Of a DNA stretch of 64,000 nucleotides, positions 21,250-32,096 are shown piece after piece; position 1 is the stretch's first letter, and every line of letters starts with the position of its first letter. Origin of the DNA: Neoceratodus forsteri (lineage: Eukaryota > Chordata > Ceratodontiformes > Ceratodontidae); assembly GCA_016271365.2 (NCBI GenBank), contig CM028132.1, forward strand, positions 1,188,031,001 to 1,188,095,000, given 5' to 3'. The position numbers were made by a program, and so were the translations under genes. The notes beneath the pieces are model-generated. The model did no database searches, was not told where the DNA came from, and saw only the letters and a program-made list of their open reading frames with translations.

Positions 21250-22620
21250 TAGTTGGAATGTGAGTTAGCTAGGTCACCATTGCGGATCGGAACTATCAGT
21301 GCATGTTTGTTTCCAGCTATGAGGAAAGGAGTTGGTGCATAGGAGCTGACTGAAAATGTGAGCAATAGGGACAGCTAGTGCTGGAACACCAGTTTTGAAA
21401 AAATTGGGTGAGATCCCATCATATCCACAGCTGGATGCTGTGTTTAACACTGATAGCTCTTTCAATATGTCATCAGCTGAGATTGCCTGCAGGTAGAAGT
21501 TGCCATTTGTAGAAGGATTTGGCTGCGGGGGGTGAGGGTGGTTGGTATAAGAACCCTAGGGCCTTTGGTGAAGTACTGTTTCAGGGCATCAGCGGTTAAG
21601 GGGGAACTAGGGGAGATCTATGCCCCACAGGGGGGAAGGAGAGAGTTTACTAGGCCATTAACCATTTTCCAGAATTTAGAAGGGTCAAGGGCATTGCAAG
21701 ATAACTTGCTGTGGATGTATTTGGCCTTGGCTAGACATGTGATCTGGGTACAATTATTCTAGATGGCCATGTAGGCTTGCCTCACCTGGGTTAGCCCACT
21801 TGATTTGTGGCTGGTCCAGGCCAAGTCTCTCCGCTGGAAGAGTTAAATTAACTCTGGGGTAATCCATAGGAGGTGGTGGCCTTGGACTCATGAATACTTG
21901 GCTGGGGCTTGTTTGTCACAGACATTTAAGAAGGTAGAGGAAAAGTGCAACAGTGCCTCTTCTGGATCGAGTGATGCTAGGATTTGGGACAAACTGGCTG
22001 CAAGGAGATCCTGAGTGAATCTGTCAGGGAAGAATAATTTATAGGATCTGGCAAAGGTTATTTGGGGGGAGGAGCTTTAATGGATGTAAAGTTTGGCATA
22101 AGTAAGTCATGCAATCGTCACTGAAAATATCTGACAAGGTGCCAGAGGTCACAGTTCTTCAGGGATGGCATGTAAACACCCATTCTATTGTTCTGTGGTT
22201 GTCTGATTTGGGGTTGAAGCAGGTGGGCGAGGAGATCGCTTGATGCTAGCTGACCAGTTAATATTGAAGTCACCAAGTTTAATCTGTCCACCTTTTGGGA
22301 AGGGATACAGAACTTTATGGAGTATATCCATAAAACATATTGGGGGATTTCTCTGGGGAGCAGTAGACACCTGTATCTGCATTGGGTTGGAGTGGGGGCA
22401 GGTAAGGACCCCTAAGGTGAGTTCATGCGATTTTGGGGTGGCTTCTCATTTAGTGATGAAGAAGCTGTTGGAGTATGCTGAGTAAATGAGAATACCACCC
22501 CCTCACTTGGAGCGGGCTTTTCTGTGGGATAGGTATTCAAGAATGTTAGTGGAAGATGAGGGAATTTGAGGTGAGAGCCAGGTTTCAGTTAATATCAGGA
22601 AGTCAGGTTGGTTCAGGCTT
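21250..22620 (-). pseudogene. LINE C endonuclease and RT N-terminal region
   Basis: From 22,620 leftward the reverse strand gives degenerate endonuclease blocks, including 'IKLGDFNINW' (about 22,285, the GDxN block). After a linker, 'SSCGYDGISPNFFKTGVPAL' (about 21,430, the DGIS/P block) and 'PIAHIFSQLLCTNSFPHSWK' follow; the 'NGDLANSHSNYC' stretch at 21,290-21,250 leads into the RT. Many stops are present. It supplies the part of LINE C before the palindromic insertion. Confidence 0.55.
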
Positions 22621-22633
22621 GCCCAGGTTTTGA

Positions 22634-23101
22634 CTAAGTCAGTCTTGGGAATGAGGCTGATGATGTTATCATGGCAGATTCTGAGACCTTAGGTAAGAGA
22701 TGGAGTCCTTTGATTGTGTTGGGCGGTGGGCCGGGTTGGCATCCATATCCCCCTCCCAGAAGGAGCAGCAGTATTAGGAGGAACTGGCTGCTCTGTGGCA
22801 GAGCTTTCTTGGGAGGTTGCTGGGTAGTAGAAGGGAAATTGGGGTGAAAGTTCTTTGGCCTCATCCCTGAGCAGAGCCAATTGTGGTGTAGTAGGCCTGG
22901 GTGGATATATGTGAAGCATGAGTCTGAGTTGGACTTTTGGGGGGGCTTCAAGGTGGAGTCAGAGAAGATGATACAGAATATAAATGACAGCATGTTGGCC
23001 ACAGAAAGCCCTTCTGAGGGTGGGTGGAGCATACTGCTCCCTGAGGAGGAGCAGCAGGAATTGCAATGCTGGGCACTGAAACTGGGGTCCGCTTGCTTCA
23101 T
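22634..23101 (-). pseudogene. LINE C N-terminal region with 2A-like segment
   Basis: The reverse-strand frame contains 'FLLILLLLLGGGYGCQPGPP' around 22,800-22,730, a hydrophobic run followed by a degraded D-x-E-x-N-P-G-P-like motif. Position and shape match the intact-looking 'LLSGDIHSNPGP' of LINE B (about 41,150). 2A-like peptides with this hydrophobic lead are known from non-LTR retrotransposons. Here the motif has lost the Asn (QPGP instead of NPGP), so ribosome skipping would not be expected. Confidence 0.5.
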
Positions 23102-23130
23102 GGCCTGTCTGGGTGGGAAGAGGGTGACCT

Positions 23131-24120
23131 AAGGTTGGTGAACACTGGTGCTTGGCCTTCTGCAGTCTTGCACAGTTCGGTACATGGACTAGCCCAGCCC
23201 CAGTCAGCAGTTATGGGAACAGCACTAGATTGTAGAATTCCTACTAGTTGATCAGCATCAACTATTAAGTATTACACAAACTGGAACAGAATACATCTTC
23301 AGGTTCAAAACATAATCTGCCTAGGCAGCAGTGGGGGACACAGTGTTAAAGCGTCAAACTTTACTTGTTGGTGTCACACAGGCTAGAGCATTTAACTTAA
23401 AGCAGTACAAATTTTACAAAACATGAACCAGCCAGAGCTGCAGTTTGGAACTCGGAGCTGTATCATTAAATGTTAAGCAGCTCAGTAATTAACCTGTCCT
23501 TCTAGCAGCAGTTGGAGAACTACAGTCCTTGGCATTAGATGTTTTTTTTTTTTCATTTAAGATTTTACTGATTTTCCAGAAGCAATGCAGAGATGCAGAC
23601 ATTTAGCAAGGTGTCACAGTCACCATTATTCTCCAGGCAAAGATACAGCAGTGTTTAAATTTACAGTCAGCAGGAAGTTAGTATGCATGATTTAACTAAC
23701 TGCTAAGCAGCTCAGTGGAAAACCTATCCTAGCAGCAGTTATGAGAATGCAGTCCTTGGTATTAGACAATTAGTAGTATATGCATGATTTAACTGAACGT
23801 TATGTAGCTTATTACAAGCCTATCACAGCAGCAGTTATGTGTAGTGAGTGACTTAAGCGATCAGCAGTTGGTGAACATTCATTGTGAATACAAGACAGCC
23901 TAGACTTCATAAGAGTGGTTCATGAATGCTAAGCAGTAACTTAGTAAGGAATGTTTCATTAATATTAAGCAGCACAGCTTATGACCTGGCCTGGACCTGG
24001 GATGACAGAGTAGCGCTTGTGCATTAGTCATTTAGCAGAGACTCACTGCAGGTGCAAGAAGTTTGGCCAGATTTTCGTAGCTAGAGTATCCGCATTCATA
24101 TCCAAAATCTTCCCCAAGTG
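23131..24120. repeat. Diverged tandem units upstream of LINE C
   Basis: No coding sequence is seen. Related units recur: 'ttaagcagctcagtaattaa' (about 23,473), 'gctaagcagctcagtggaaa' (about 23,703), 'gttatgtagcttattac' (about 23,798) and 'attaagcagcacagctta' (about 23,965). Most are followed by 'cct(g/a)tc...agcagcagtt' and some by 'gcagtccttgg(c/t)attaga'. Spacing is irregular. The stretch lies at the 5' side of antisense LINE C, so it may be its 5' UTR monomers. Confidence 0.4.
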
Positions 24121-24957
24121 GGTTGTTAGCTATGTTCCCCCTAAGATTTTGAAAATGTTAGCCATTGTGGCTAAAGTAGACCCATAACATTTAGTCATTA
24201 TGCAAAAACATGAGCCACACAACAAAGTATGTTATTAAATGATTTTTTTCTAAACTTTGTACTGTGATGTGCCTAAAAATGACATGAACAGAAGATTTTT
24301 GCTTCCATGGCACAGGAAACTTTATAAATCTTAGATACATGCCAAAAACATTCGCCAGTGTTGATGTGGCGAGTGGCATGTGGGAACATAGCTTAGGGCC
24401 CAGCATGGTCCAGCCAATGTCAAACAAGGACACTCCGTGTGTCTGAAGTGAGCTTCAGCCAGCATAGCTCTCAAATGTACCACATTACGAGGAACGTTCC
24501 TCATTTTACTTTACAAAAGCTACCTGTTCCACATTGTGAGGACGTTTTCCGCATTCAGTATTAACATTTTAAAGCAAAAATCTATAGTAAATGATGCAAA
24601 AAATATATTATTCAATTAATAACGACATTCTGAACATAAATGCAAACATTTTAACAGTGTTCTGAGCTTCCTAGGTAAAGATTTGATTAAGTGTTTCACA
24701 TTTTGCTCATTTGTTCCAGATTTTGAGAGGCAATGTTCCACATTTTAGGGACAAGAGGTTGAGAGGTATGTCAGCCAGTGCTGGCTGTAGAGGTGCTCCA
24801 GTTGGCCTCTGAGCTGTGTCCCACTTACTGAGTGCTGGATCCGAATTCACTTTAGCTGTTTGACTGCTGGGAGTTCCTAGGTCATTACAGTAATAGTCAG
24901 GTGTTCCTTAGTTGATGGTATTTTCTCTTTACCCTGAAGATGAGAGTGGTAAAAACC
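24121..24957. other. Non-coding stretch with a 12-bp inverted repeat
   Basis: 'agctatgttccccctaa' at about 24,128 is mirrored by 'gtgggaacatagcttaggg' at about 24,380, with some 240 bp between. That is compatible with a short foldback unit, but the match is short. 24,400-24,957 is A/T-rich and holds nothing I recognise before the provirus begins. Confidence 0.3.
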
Positions 24958-25549
24958 TGTCAGGGTGTCTAGCCCTTCTCAGGTTCTTGGTGGTAATAAA
25001 CCAGCAAAAGAAACAACAGACAAGCGGCATATGTGGTAATAAACTTGTTTATTGCACAAAAGCAGACAAATGCCCTAAAAACAGGTCTTACCAAATAAAC
25101 ACTGGGAGACAGAGTTTCCCAATATCCCAGAGTATGAAGACGGACTCGGTGGGAAAACGTAATGCAGTAACTTATGTATGCAGATAATTGTCATGGTAAC
25201 TATTACTTTCGTAAGTAAGTTAGATACATAAAACAAGCCCTATTGGCCAAAAGTTGGGTGGCTCGACAGTGTTTCTAAAGATATACAAAAAAATATTAAA
25301 TCAGCTAAAAATGGGAACAAAGAACTCGTACAAAATACAGATATAAGTGCAGTGTTGCATAAATCCGCTTGATGGCAGTGTAGGCTGTACAATAACTTCT
25401 CAGAAGAATAGACAGAGAACACATAGAAGTATTCTTGGTACAGTACTTATACGCTGCTAGCAGTGATCACAGTAATAATATCCCTGGTAAACTTACACTT
25501 GTACAGTAAGTACCAATGTCCTATATGTTAGTGATGATTATGTATAACA
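24958..25549 (-). repeat. Downstream (3') LTR of the provirus
   Basis: In plus orientation it starts 'tgtcagggtgtctagccc' and ends 'gattatgtataaca', so both strands show TG...CA ends. It is colinear with the LTR at 49,942-52,103. The exact right end is uncertain because similarity fades in 'ataacatagcatagtggg'. Confidence 0.75.
25044..25055 (-). promoter_or_regulatory. LTR polyadenylation signal
   Basis: The reverse strand reads 'gcaataaacaag', giving AATAAA about 90 bases before the LTR's 3' end, a normal place for R. In the other LTR the same site reads 'gtaacaaacaag', so the signal is lost there. Confidence 0.5.
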
Positions 25550-25599
25550 TAGCATAGTGGGTTTTCATGATGTCATCTCTCAGTTTTGCAACATGTGTC

Positions 25600-26499
25600 T
25601 GTGGACACTCTATCTGCAGTGGGTGTGTTCAGATCAATCAACAGGTGCTCAGGTAATCTCATGGTTCTACCAGTCATCACCTCGAAGAGTGTGCACTCGG
25701 TGGTGGCTGAATGAATTCCCCTAATTGCCATAAGGAGTAAAGGCAAAATGGAATCTCAATCCTTGGGATTGTCCTTGATGAATTTGGATAGCATTTGCTT
25801 TATCCCGTCTGTTGGCTCTTTCTACCTGACGTGAAGATTATGGGTGATATGGAATGTGAAACTTCTGGTGTACACCAAGAAGTCTGAGTGTTTCTTGCAT
25901 CAACTCACCTGTAAAGCTGGTTCCTTGATCATAGTCTACCTTGTGAGGTAGGCCCCACCTGGAAAATAATTGTTCTGCCAGGACTTTTACAGTTGCCTTT
26001 GCTGTGCATTGTCGAGTGGGAAAAGCATTAACCCATTTGGAGAATAGGTCAGTGGCCACAAGTGTGTACTTGTTGCTCCTGCTAGGGTTGGTCAAAGGAG
26101 CAATAAAATTGATTTGAATTGCATGCCAGGGACCAGATTGTCTCTGGGGAAGTAACTTAGCATTCCGTTTTGTTGGGGCAGGATTGTTCTGCGCACAAAT
26201 GAAACAGTTTTGGATGTAATGTTTGACATCCCTAGTGTTGCCAGGCTACCAACCCACAGATTTCAGTCTCTGAACTGTATTCTCCAACCCCAGTGTCCAC
26301 CAGTCAGGGTGTCATGGACCTGATGGATGAACTTGGATCTCAGTGCTCTGGGAGCTATCCACAACCCATAATTCAGGTTGTCAGACTGATACCATATCAG
26401 CGTGTTGTCATGTGTTAGATGTAATTTGTCTTCAAGTCTTTTGTAGGGGTTGTTGGTCGGCAGTTCTTGTTCATTTCCTTTGTCTAGGAATCTGAACAC
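25600..26499 (-). pseudogene. Provirus integrase remnant
   Basis: From 26,499 leftward, an HHCC-type zinc-finger region is suggested by 'FIHQVHDTLTGGHWG'. After a gap the catalytic core appears at 26,095: 'YTLVATDLFSKWVNAFPTRQ' (first catalytic Asp in 'ATDLFSKW'), 'YDQGTSFTGEL' (second Asp, usual DQGTHFT) and 'HIPYHP'. The region carrying the third catalytic residue continues to about 25,600 in broken frames with 'SATTECTLFEVMTGR'. Retroviral integrases join proviral ends to host DNA. Stops and shifts inactivate this one. It abuts the LTR with no env between. Confidence 0.7.
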
Positions 26500-26504
26500 T
26501 TCTT

Positions 26505-26774
26505 TCAGCTCAGGATCTGATTTTTGTACTGTGGACTAGTCCAGTGGTGCAAAAAATTCAGTTTTCTTCTTCTCTTTTTCGTGGCAGTTATACGTACATT
26601 TGCTGCAGCCACAGGGTGAGCCATATCCCATGTGCCCCCCCGAGCAGCCTCTTTTGCAAGAGTGTCTGCTCGATCATTGAAAACATGGTATGGATCAGAC
26701 TTTGAATGGGCCTTTACCTTGTGAATGAACAGTTCATATTTAAACTGTTGCGACAAATTGTGAAAATACAAAGG
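26505..26774 (-). pseudogene. Provirus RNase H C-terminal part
   Basis: The reverse strand encodes 'YELFIHKVKAHSKSDPYHVF' and 'NDRADTLAKEAARGG', the last RNase H block with its conserved His (KVKAH) and Asp (NDRAD). The N-terminal part of the domain lies at 28,306 and above. The TIR element 26,775-28,305 sits between them, so the domain was split by insertion, not by recombination. Confidence 0.7.
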
Positions 26775-28305
26775 GGCCCGGATATTCAGACTGTGCCAGG
26801 CTGTGGCACAAGCCTGGGTGCAGCGCAACTTGGCTGCGCAGAGGCATTGACAGGGTGATACTCAACGGAGCTACGCCATGGCACAGTATCACTGAATATC
26901 GCACCCTGGCAACCCGCAGTGTGCATGGCGCACTGGCACTGCGCCAGTGCAAGTAGCCAGAGTGGAGCAGGGGGATGTGCTAGCGCAAGTGCTGTTGCGC
27001 TAGGTGCAACAACCATGATATTCAAAAGTGCACATGCAAATGGGGCCATAATGCATGCAAGGCACAAATGGGGCCATTTGCGTGTCATTGTGGTGCCATT
27101 TGCATGCAGGTGTGCCAATCCCCGGCGACTCTGTGCCTGGCACCCTGCCAGGCTGCAGCCATCGGGGACCGACGCCCCCTGCACATTGCAGAAAAGTGCC
27201 CCACTGTCCGATCACGGGCATATGTAGAATATATTAAACGTCTAATATCCCTGGTGGTCCAGTGGACTGCTTGCAGCCAATTGCGGGCATGTATGAGAAT
27301 ATATTAAGCGTCAATATCCCTGGTGGTCCAGTGGACCTCTACGCCAATCGCGGGCATCAGTAGAACATAATGCCACCCAAAACAACCCTGGTGGACTAGA
27401 ACCCCTCCCCACCTGCCCAAGAGCCTCCACCGCCCTGCTAACCCGGTCAGCGGCGGGCGGAGCTCTCCACCCATTCACATCTGGACTGTGTGTATGGTAT
27501 GGCCACACCCATTGGCTCACGCTGTGACCAATGGGCATACAGCCCCACAGACGGGTGTCAGTCGGCGGAAGGCAGGGCGGCAAGCAGGTGGAGCTGCCGC
27601 CCGCCGCTGGACCGAAGCAGGTGGAGCGGTGGTGGGGCTCAGTGGGGTACCGCCAGTCCACCACGCTTTGCTTTTGGAGTGGCATTATTTTCACTGACCA
27701 GCCCACGATTGAGCTACTGTCAGTGATCCAACGGACCACCAGGGATATTGGACGCATTATTTCCTTCTCACATATGCCCGCGCGAAACGGGCCACGAGCA
27801 GTCCACTGACCACCAGGGATATTGATCATTAAGATATTCTACATACCGCCTAACACGGCTGCAGCGTCCACTGACCACCAGGGATTTAGGTCTATTATTG
27901 TATATGTATGCCCGCGGTCTGACATGGGGGGGTGCCACCAGAAGGTGCAGTCAGAGCTCGTGTGGCCACCCACAGGTGGCAGCTGCCATGTAGCGCCCTG
28001 CAATACGGCAGCTCGCCTGTGGGTGGCCAGCTGTTGCTCCTTTTTTCTTTGGCTCACCTGTGTGCAGCGCAAGTAGGGGTTGCGCATGCATGGGCTCAGG
28101 ACATCCTGTGCTGAATATCGGGATGTGCGGAGTATGGATGGGCACGCCCCCCTACCTGTACCACATAAAATTACTGATGCGCTCCGGCGCATCAGGATTT
28201 GCGCCAGGCTCAGTCCCCGTTTGAATATCGTGCCGGGGCACATCAGTGGGTTGCACATGGTGCAACAGTGTTGCGCCATGCACAACCCTTCTGAATATCC
28301 GGGCC
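26775..28305. mobile_element. 1.53-kb DNA element with 16-bp TIRs and internal inverted units
   Basis: Terminal inverted repeats 'ggcccggatattcaga' (26,775-26,790) and 'tctgaatatccgggcc' (28,290-28,305) match perfectly. It interrupts the provirus RNase H domain. Sub-terminal 'gaatatc/gatattc' words recur inward on both sides (26,895, 27,017, 28,114, 28,221). No transposase frame is recognisable, so it is non-autonomous. Flanks 'tgtgaaaatacaaag' and 'ctttgtatttcaca' are inverted, not direct. The right one encodes host RNase H codons, so I take that pairing as accidental or as microhomology. No direct target duplication was recognised. Confidence 0.7.
27219..27910. repeat. Array of ~50-bp units, two direct and three inverted, inside the DNA element
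   Basis: A unit containing 'aatatccctggtggtccagtggac' occurs at about 27,247 and 27,310. Its inverse 'cca(c/a)...gaccaccagggatatt' occurs at about 27,733, 27,803 and 27,868. The outer context is also mirrored: 'tatgtagaatatattaaacg' at 27,220 against 'ttaagatattctacatacc' at 27,831. A weaker trace lies near 27,385 ('aacaaccctggtggac'). The arms could fold into a large stem. Confidence 0.7.
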
Positions 28306-29829
28306 AGAGTGCTTTGTATTTCACAGGGGTGCCATCAGAAGATGCGAAGGAGCTCTTCTCCCAGAATGGTAAAAATTCAGTCAGAGGGCAACAGACCCAG
28401 TTAGAGTCTGTAAAAATGATAGTATCTGTGGTACCATGATGTATCAGTTCAAGAGCACATGCCACAGATGCCAGTTCTGCAGACTGAGAAGATGCAACAC
28501 TGCAGCTTTTGGATGCATAGACAGTGTTACCATTAGGGTACGTGGTGAGCACTCCAAATCCAGCTATTTGTTCTCCTTGGTAGTACAAGGCAGAGCAATC
28601 AGTAAGACATAACACAGAAGTGTCAGCAAGGAGTTCTGGAGTAGCGGGAAGAAAAGGTCTTGGATCGGGCAAATCAGGAGGTTGGAGTGAGCAGTCATGC
28701 GGGTCTCCTTGGTACAGAAGGCCACAGGCTAAAATTGAGGGCATTTTGGCAGTGTGGACCTGTATATCATGATCCTGGAGAAGAAGAGACCAGTGACTGA
28801 GTCTGGTATTAGACACAGAGCCATCCTTCACACTGTCAGACAGCAAAAAGTTTGTGGGTGTGTGGTTTGTGTGCAAAATGATGGGTGAATACCCAGAGAT
28901 GTGCAGGAAGTGTTTGACAGCCCAGTAGGTAGCCAGAAGGTTTCTTTCACAAAGACTGAACTTCGGTTCCACTGGGGACAGCATCTGAGAAGTGCAGGCA
29001 ATAGGTCTGAAAGTGTCATTAATCTTTTCAGCAAGTACTGCAGACATGGCTATGTCTGATGTAGTAGATTCCAGTTGGAAGGGTAAAGTTGGATTGGGAT
29101 TAACCAATTCTGAAGCAGAGGCCAAAGCCTGTTTCAGAAGGGTCACAGCATTAGTGTGAATGGGGCCCCCAGGTCCAGGGGACATCCTTTTTTAGGAGCT
29201 CATACAGAGGGGTGGCCTTTTGTGTAAAATCATAAATGAAATCCCTGGAATAGTTGATCATTCCCAGGAAGCATCTGAGTGTTGCCACACTAGTAGGAAG
29301 TGCCAACTCTTGTAGGTCTTGGATCTTCTTTCAGGCCAGGTTTCTGCCTTGTTCCATGATATGCTGACCAAAGAAGATAACCTCTGTCTGGCACAATTGT
29401 GCTTTTGTAGAAATGCGCTTCAGACCTGCTCTCTGTAAGAGAGTCAGTAACTCATCAAGGAGATCTAGATAATACTCCTTGGTGGCAGTTACCAGGATTA
29501 AGTCATCCACATACTGCAGAAGGCATTGTGGGGCAGAGAAACCCTGCAAGATGTCCATCATGAGTAGATGGAAAAGAGATGGGCTGTTGTGAAAGCCTTG
29601 GGGTAGGCAAGTCCAAGTGTACTGACGACCCTCAAAAGTGAAAGCAAATTTGTATTGGCTTTCCTTTGCAAGAGGCAGTGACCAAAACCCATTGGAGATG
29701 TCAAGGGTGCTGAACCACCTACGATCTGGAGTTAGCAGTTTGAGCACATCTGGTGCTGAGGCTACTGTAGGGGAGCAGCTAGGAGTGACTTGATTAAGTC
29801 TCCTGTAATCAATAGTGAGTCTCCAAGAT
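28306..29829 (-). pseudogene. Provirus reverse transcriptase (most) and RNase H N-terminal part
   Basis: From 29,829 leftward: 'TIDYRRLNQVTP', 'RRWFSTLDISNGFWSLPLAK', 'GRQYTWTCLPQGFHNSP' and the catalytic 'LQYVDDLILV' (29,512 region, YVDD intact). The thumb and connection follow ('FSLCERNLLATYWAVKHFLH'), then RNase H with 'LTDCSALYYQ' (Asp), 'SQSAELASVACALEL' (Glu) and 'IIFTDSNWV' (Asp). Breaks include one near 29,330-29,185 (shift and stop). The first RT residues are beyond the L1 insertion at 46,070. 'TLDISNGFW' is closer to spuma/ERV-L than to gammaretroviral sequence by eye. Confidence 0.8.
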
Positions 29830-29957
29830 TTCTGATGAGAGCACCACACTGATGGTAGCTTGAGCTGAGATCTCCGAACCACTGCTGAAACAATCCACAC
29901 ACATCAGCCTGAAAACTGCACCTATTAGCCTTCATGAATTGTAAACTGATGTCTAAA

Positions 29958-31071
29958 ATGTCTTCCAAACATAAATAAAGAAAAAAGACACCTGGACCGC
30001 CAACAAAACATAATAAAACACTGCTGGACTATTTGCAGCCTATGGTGGCCTACGCATCCATGGCCTTGCCCATTCCAGCTCCGGAAACTAATGCAACGGA
30101 TGAACAGGACAACACAATCACATCTAAACAACTCCGTGCTACATTACAAAAAATGCAAGCTACACCGTAACATTTGGAAACCCGGGCAATGGAAGATCGC
30201 TGTAATATTGAATGCTTAACTGAAAGAATGGGAGCTATTGAAAGAACTCTTACCGATTATTCCACAACTACGGATGTACATAACTCTGCACTTCTGGACC
30301 TACATAGGAGGGAAAAACTGTTGGAAGATCGAATGGAGGAACTCGAGAATTGCAATCGGTGTAACAACATTCGTAGACATGGGCTACCAGAAGGGACTGA
30401 ATTGGGGAATATGCTTACCTTTATGGAATCTTTCCTGACCAAGATCTTGGATTTGCCAAAAGACAAACCCCTTAACATTATCCGGGCCCATCGTTCCTTG
30501 GTCCCTCGCCCCAATGACCCCAAAGCTCATCCCCATTCGGCAGTTCTTGCTTTCCTGGATTTTCAAATCAAAGAGGATGTCCTAAGAACCTCCTGAGCCA
30601 AGAAAGAAGGCATCTTTGGTGATACACATTTATTTTTGTGAACAAGATTACACACCCCAGCTCTTGGCCCAGCGTAGACAGGTCCTAGCGGTGATTCGCT
30701 CCTTGCAGTAGAAAGGCTATAAAGTCTTTGTACAATACCCAGCTAAAATCAGAGTGCTTTCTGAGAAGGGACACCATCATTTCTCAGACCCTTGCAGCTG
30801 CAGAACAATTTCTGTCCTCCCTGTGCATAACTATTCCACAAAACCTAAGCCAGGCGCAGAGATCTAATTTACTGAGCCATTTGTGGCAGCCCACAGGACC
30901 AAAAAAAAAAAGATCAGCGAGGACTGCCTGGACACTTCCGGTTTGTGGGACTCCGTCCGTTCACATATGGACACATCAAGTCGAACAGCTGCAATAGAAT
31001 CTTTGGCCATCGCCTCACAGGCAGAGACACCGCAGGAGGCTGAGCAACCTAGGGATTCTCCACCATGCTGA
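29958..31071 (+). pseudogene. L1/Tx1 ORF1 (RNA-binding coiled-coil protein)
   Basis: It begins 'MSSKHK', then shows 'LLDYLQPMVAYA', a coiled-coil-like stretch ('RREKLLEDRMEELENCNRCN'), the RRM-like block 'NNIRRHGLPEGTE' and 'LNIIRAHRSLVPRP' with 'AVLAFLDFQIKEDVLR'. Continuations in shifted frames run to 'EAEQPRDSPPC' at 31,071. L1 ORF1 proteins trimerise through the coiled coil and chaperone the RNA. Stops at about 29,976, 30,170 and 30,594 disable it. 31,071-32,096 is inter-ORF spacer without a recognisable gene. Confidence 0.7.
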
Positions 31072-32096
31072 AGGCTGTTTAACTCCAGTTCTGAGGCTTG
31101 TATTTGGACTGTTCTTCTATTTATGTAGCGAGTGGGCATGCAGGGGGAGTTTACTGTATATGTGGCTTGCTCACATGCAGTCTTTCCTAAGATATTAATG
31201 GTGGGGGCTGTGGGATTTAAATAATGTACTTAATATGAGGGGTTGTGGATACATGAAGTTAGAGCAATCGGGGGTCTTGATGGCCCCGAAGAACGTGCGG
31301 GGGGGGGAAGAGGCCAGAGGGCCTCGCCATGTCCTGGCTGTGACCCCTCGGTGGTCCTGGGGTGCCTCTTAGGGGCAGATGAGAATTGTGGTAAAACGCT
31401 ATGGTAGAAGCTCTCTGGAGATGATCACCCTGGCAACAAGTAATTAGTAGTGGGGTATCAAGGTTTTAAAAGTCACCTTCTTGGTAGCTCTTATTATTGC
31501 CTCATTCACTAAATGCTTGGACCAAGATGATAAGAGTATTGAACAGCCTGTTGGATGGCACTGTTGCAGTGGCTAGCTGTTTCTGGTTTAACATAAGGTT
31601 GGGTCAGGAGGCCCTGCAGGCAAACTTGGTTTGCTCTTTGGGTGTGACCACTGGTGATAGGCCCATAAATTAAAAAACCAAAAAGGTTTAAATAATGCTA
31701 GAGGCATTGGAGCCTTGCACTCCAGAAGGATGCTGTCTACCTAAGTTATGACACCCCCCTTTGAATGGGTTAACAGTGGTGATCCACCCAGATGAGCCAC
31801 CAGCTTTAACTGCCACTTATTGAATTGTTGTTTCTGCCTGGGAGGCCCCACCATGTTTCTGCTGGGAGGGGGGGTGCGGTGGATACGATTGGGGAGCCAG
31901 AAGTCGTGCTCCCACCCTTAGGTAAGGACTATATAGCAAAACAGATTTATAGACCCCCAATGCTCTATGAAAGAGAGGGTATTGACTCTTCTTCGGGGGG
32001 GGGTTCTCCCCCCTCATACTACACTCACAGCGGTGGAGAACAGATGTATTGGCTGCTAAGGTCTGCTAGAACGTTTTTCAAAACAGGTGGGAACTG

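Larger units (their letters stand above)
17826..23130 (-). mobile_element. LINE C: antisense Jockey-superfamily LINE with 2A-like N-terminus
   Basis: The 3' tail lies at 17,826-17,850 ('gtatttatttatttaaaaca', an A/T-rich short repeat on the reverse strand). RT C-terminal blocks are at 17,841-18,644, RT at about 19,590-20,411 and 21,250-21,480, the endonuclease around 22,185-22,620 and the N-terminal region at 22,634-23,101. Two later insertions split it: an L2-like tail (about 18,635-19,590) and a palindromic unit (about 20,412-21,245). Like LINE B (41,262 downward), it has a hydrophobic 2A-like segment before the endonuclease. The clade (L2, CR1 or Rex1 group) cannot be settled by eye. Confidence 0.65.

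Noticed and set aside
27311..28305. Open frames up to 172 codons, and the C-terminal half of a 448-codon frame
   Set aside because: These are in the inverted-repeat DNA element. The 448-codon frame is provirus RNase H only down to 28,306; the remainder is accidental read-through.
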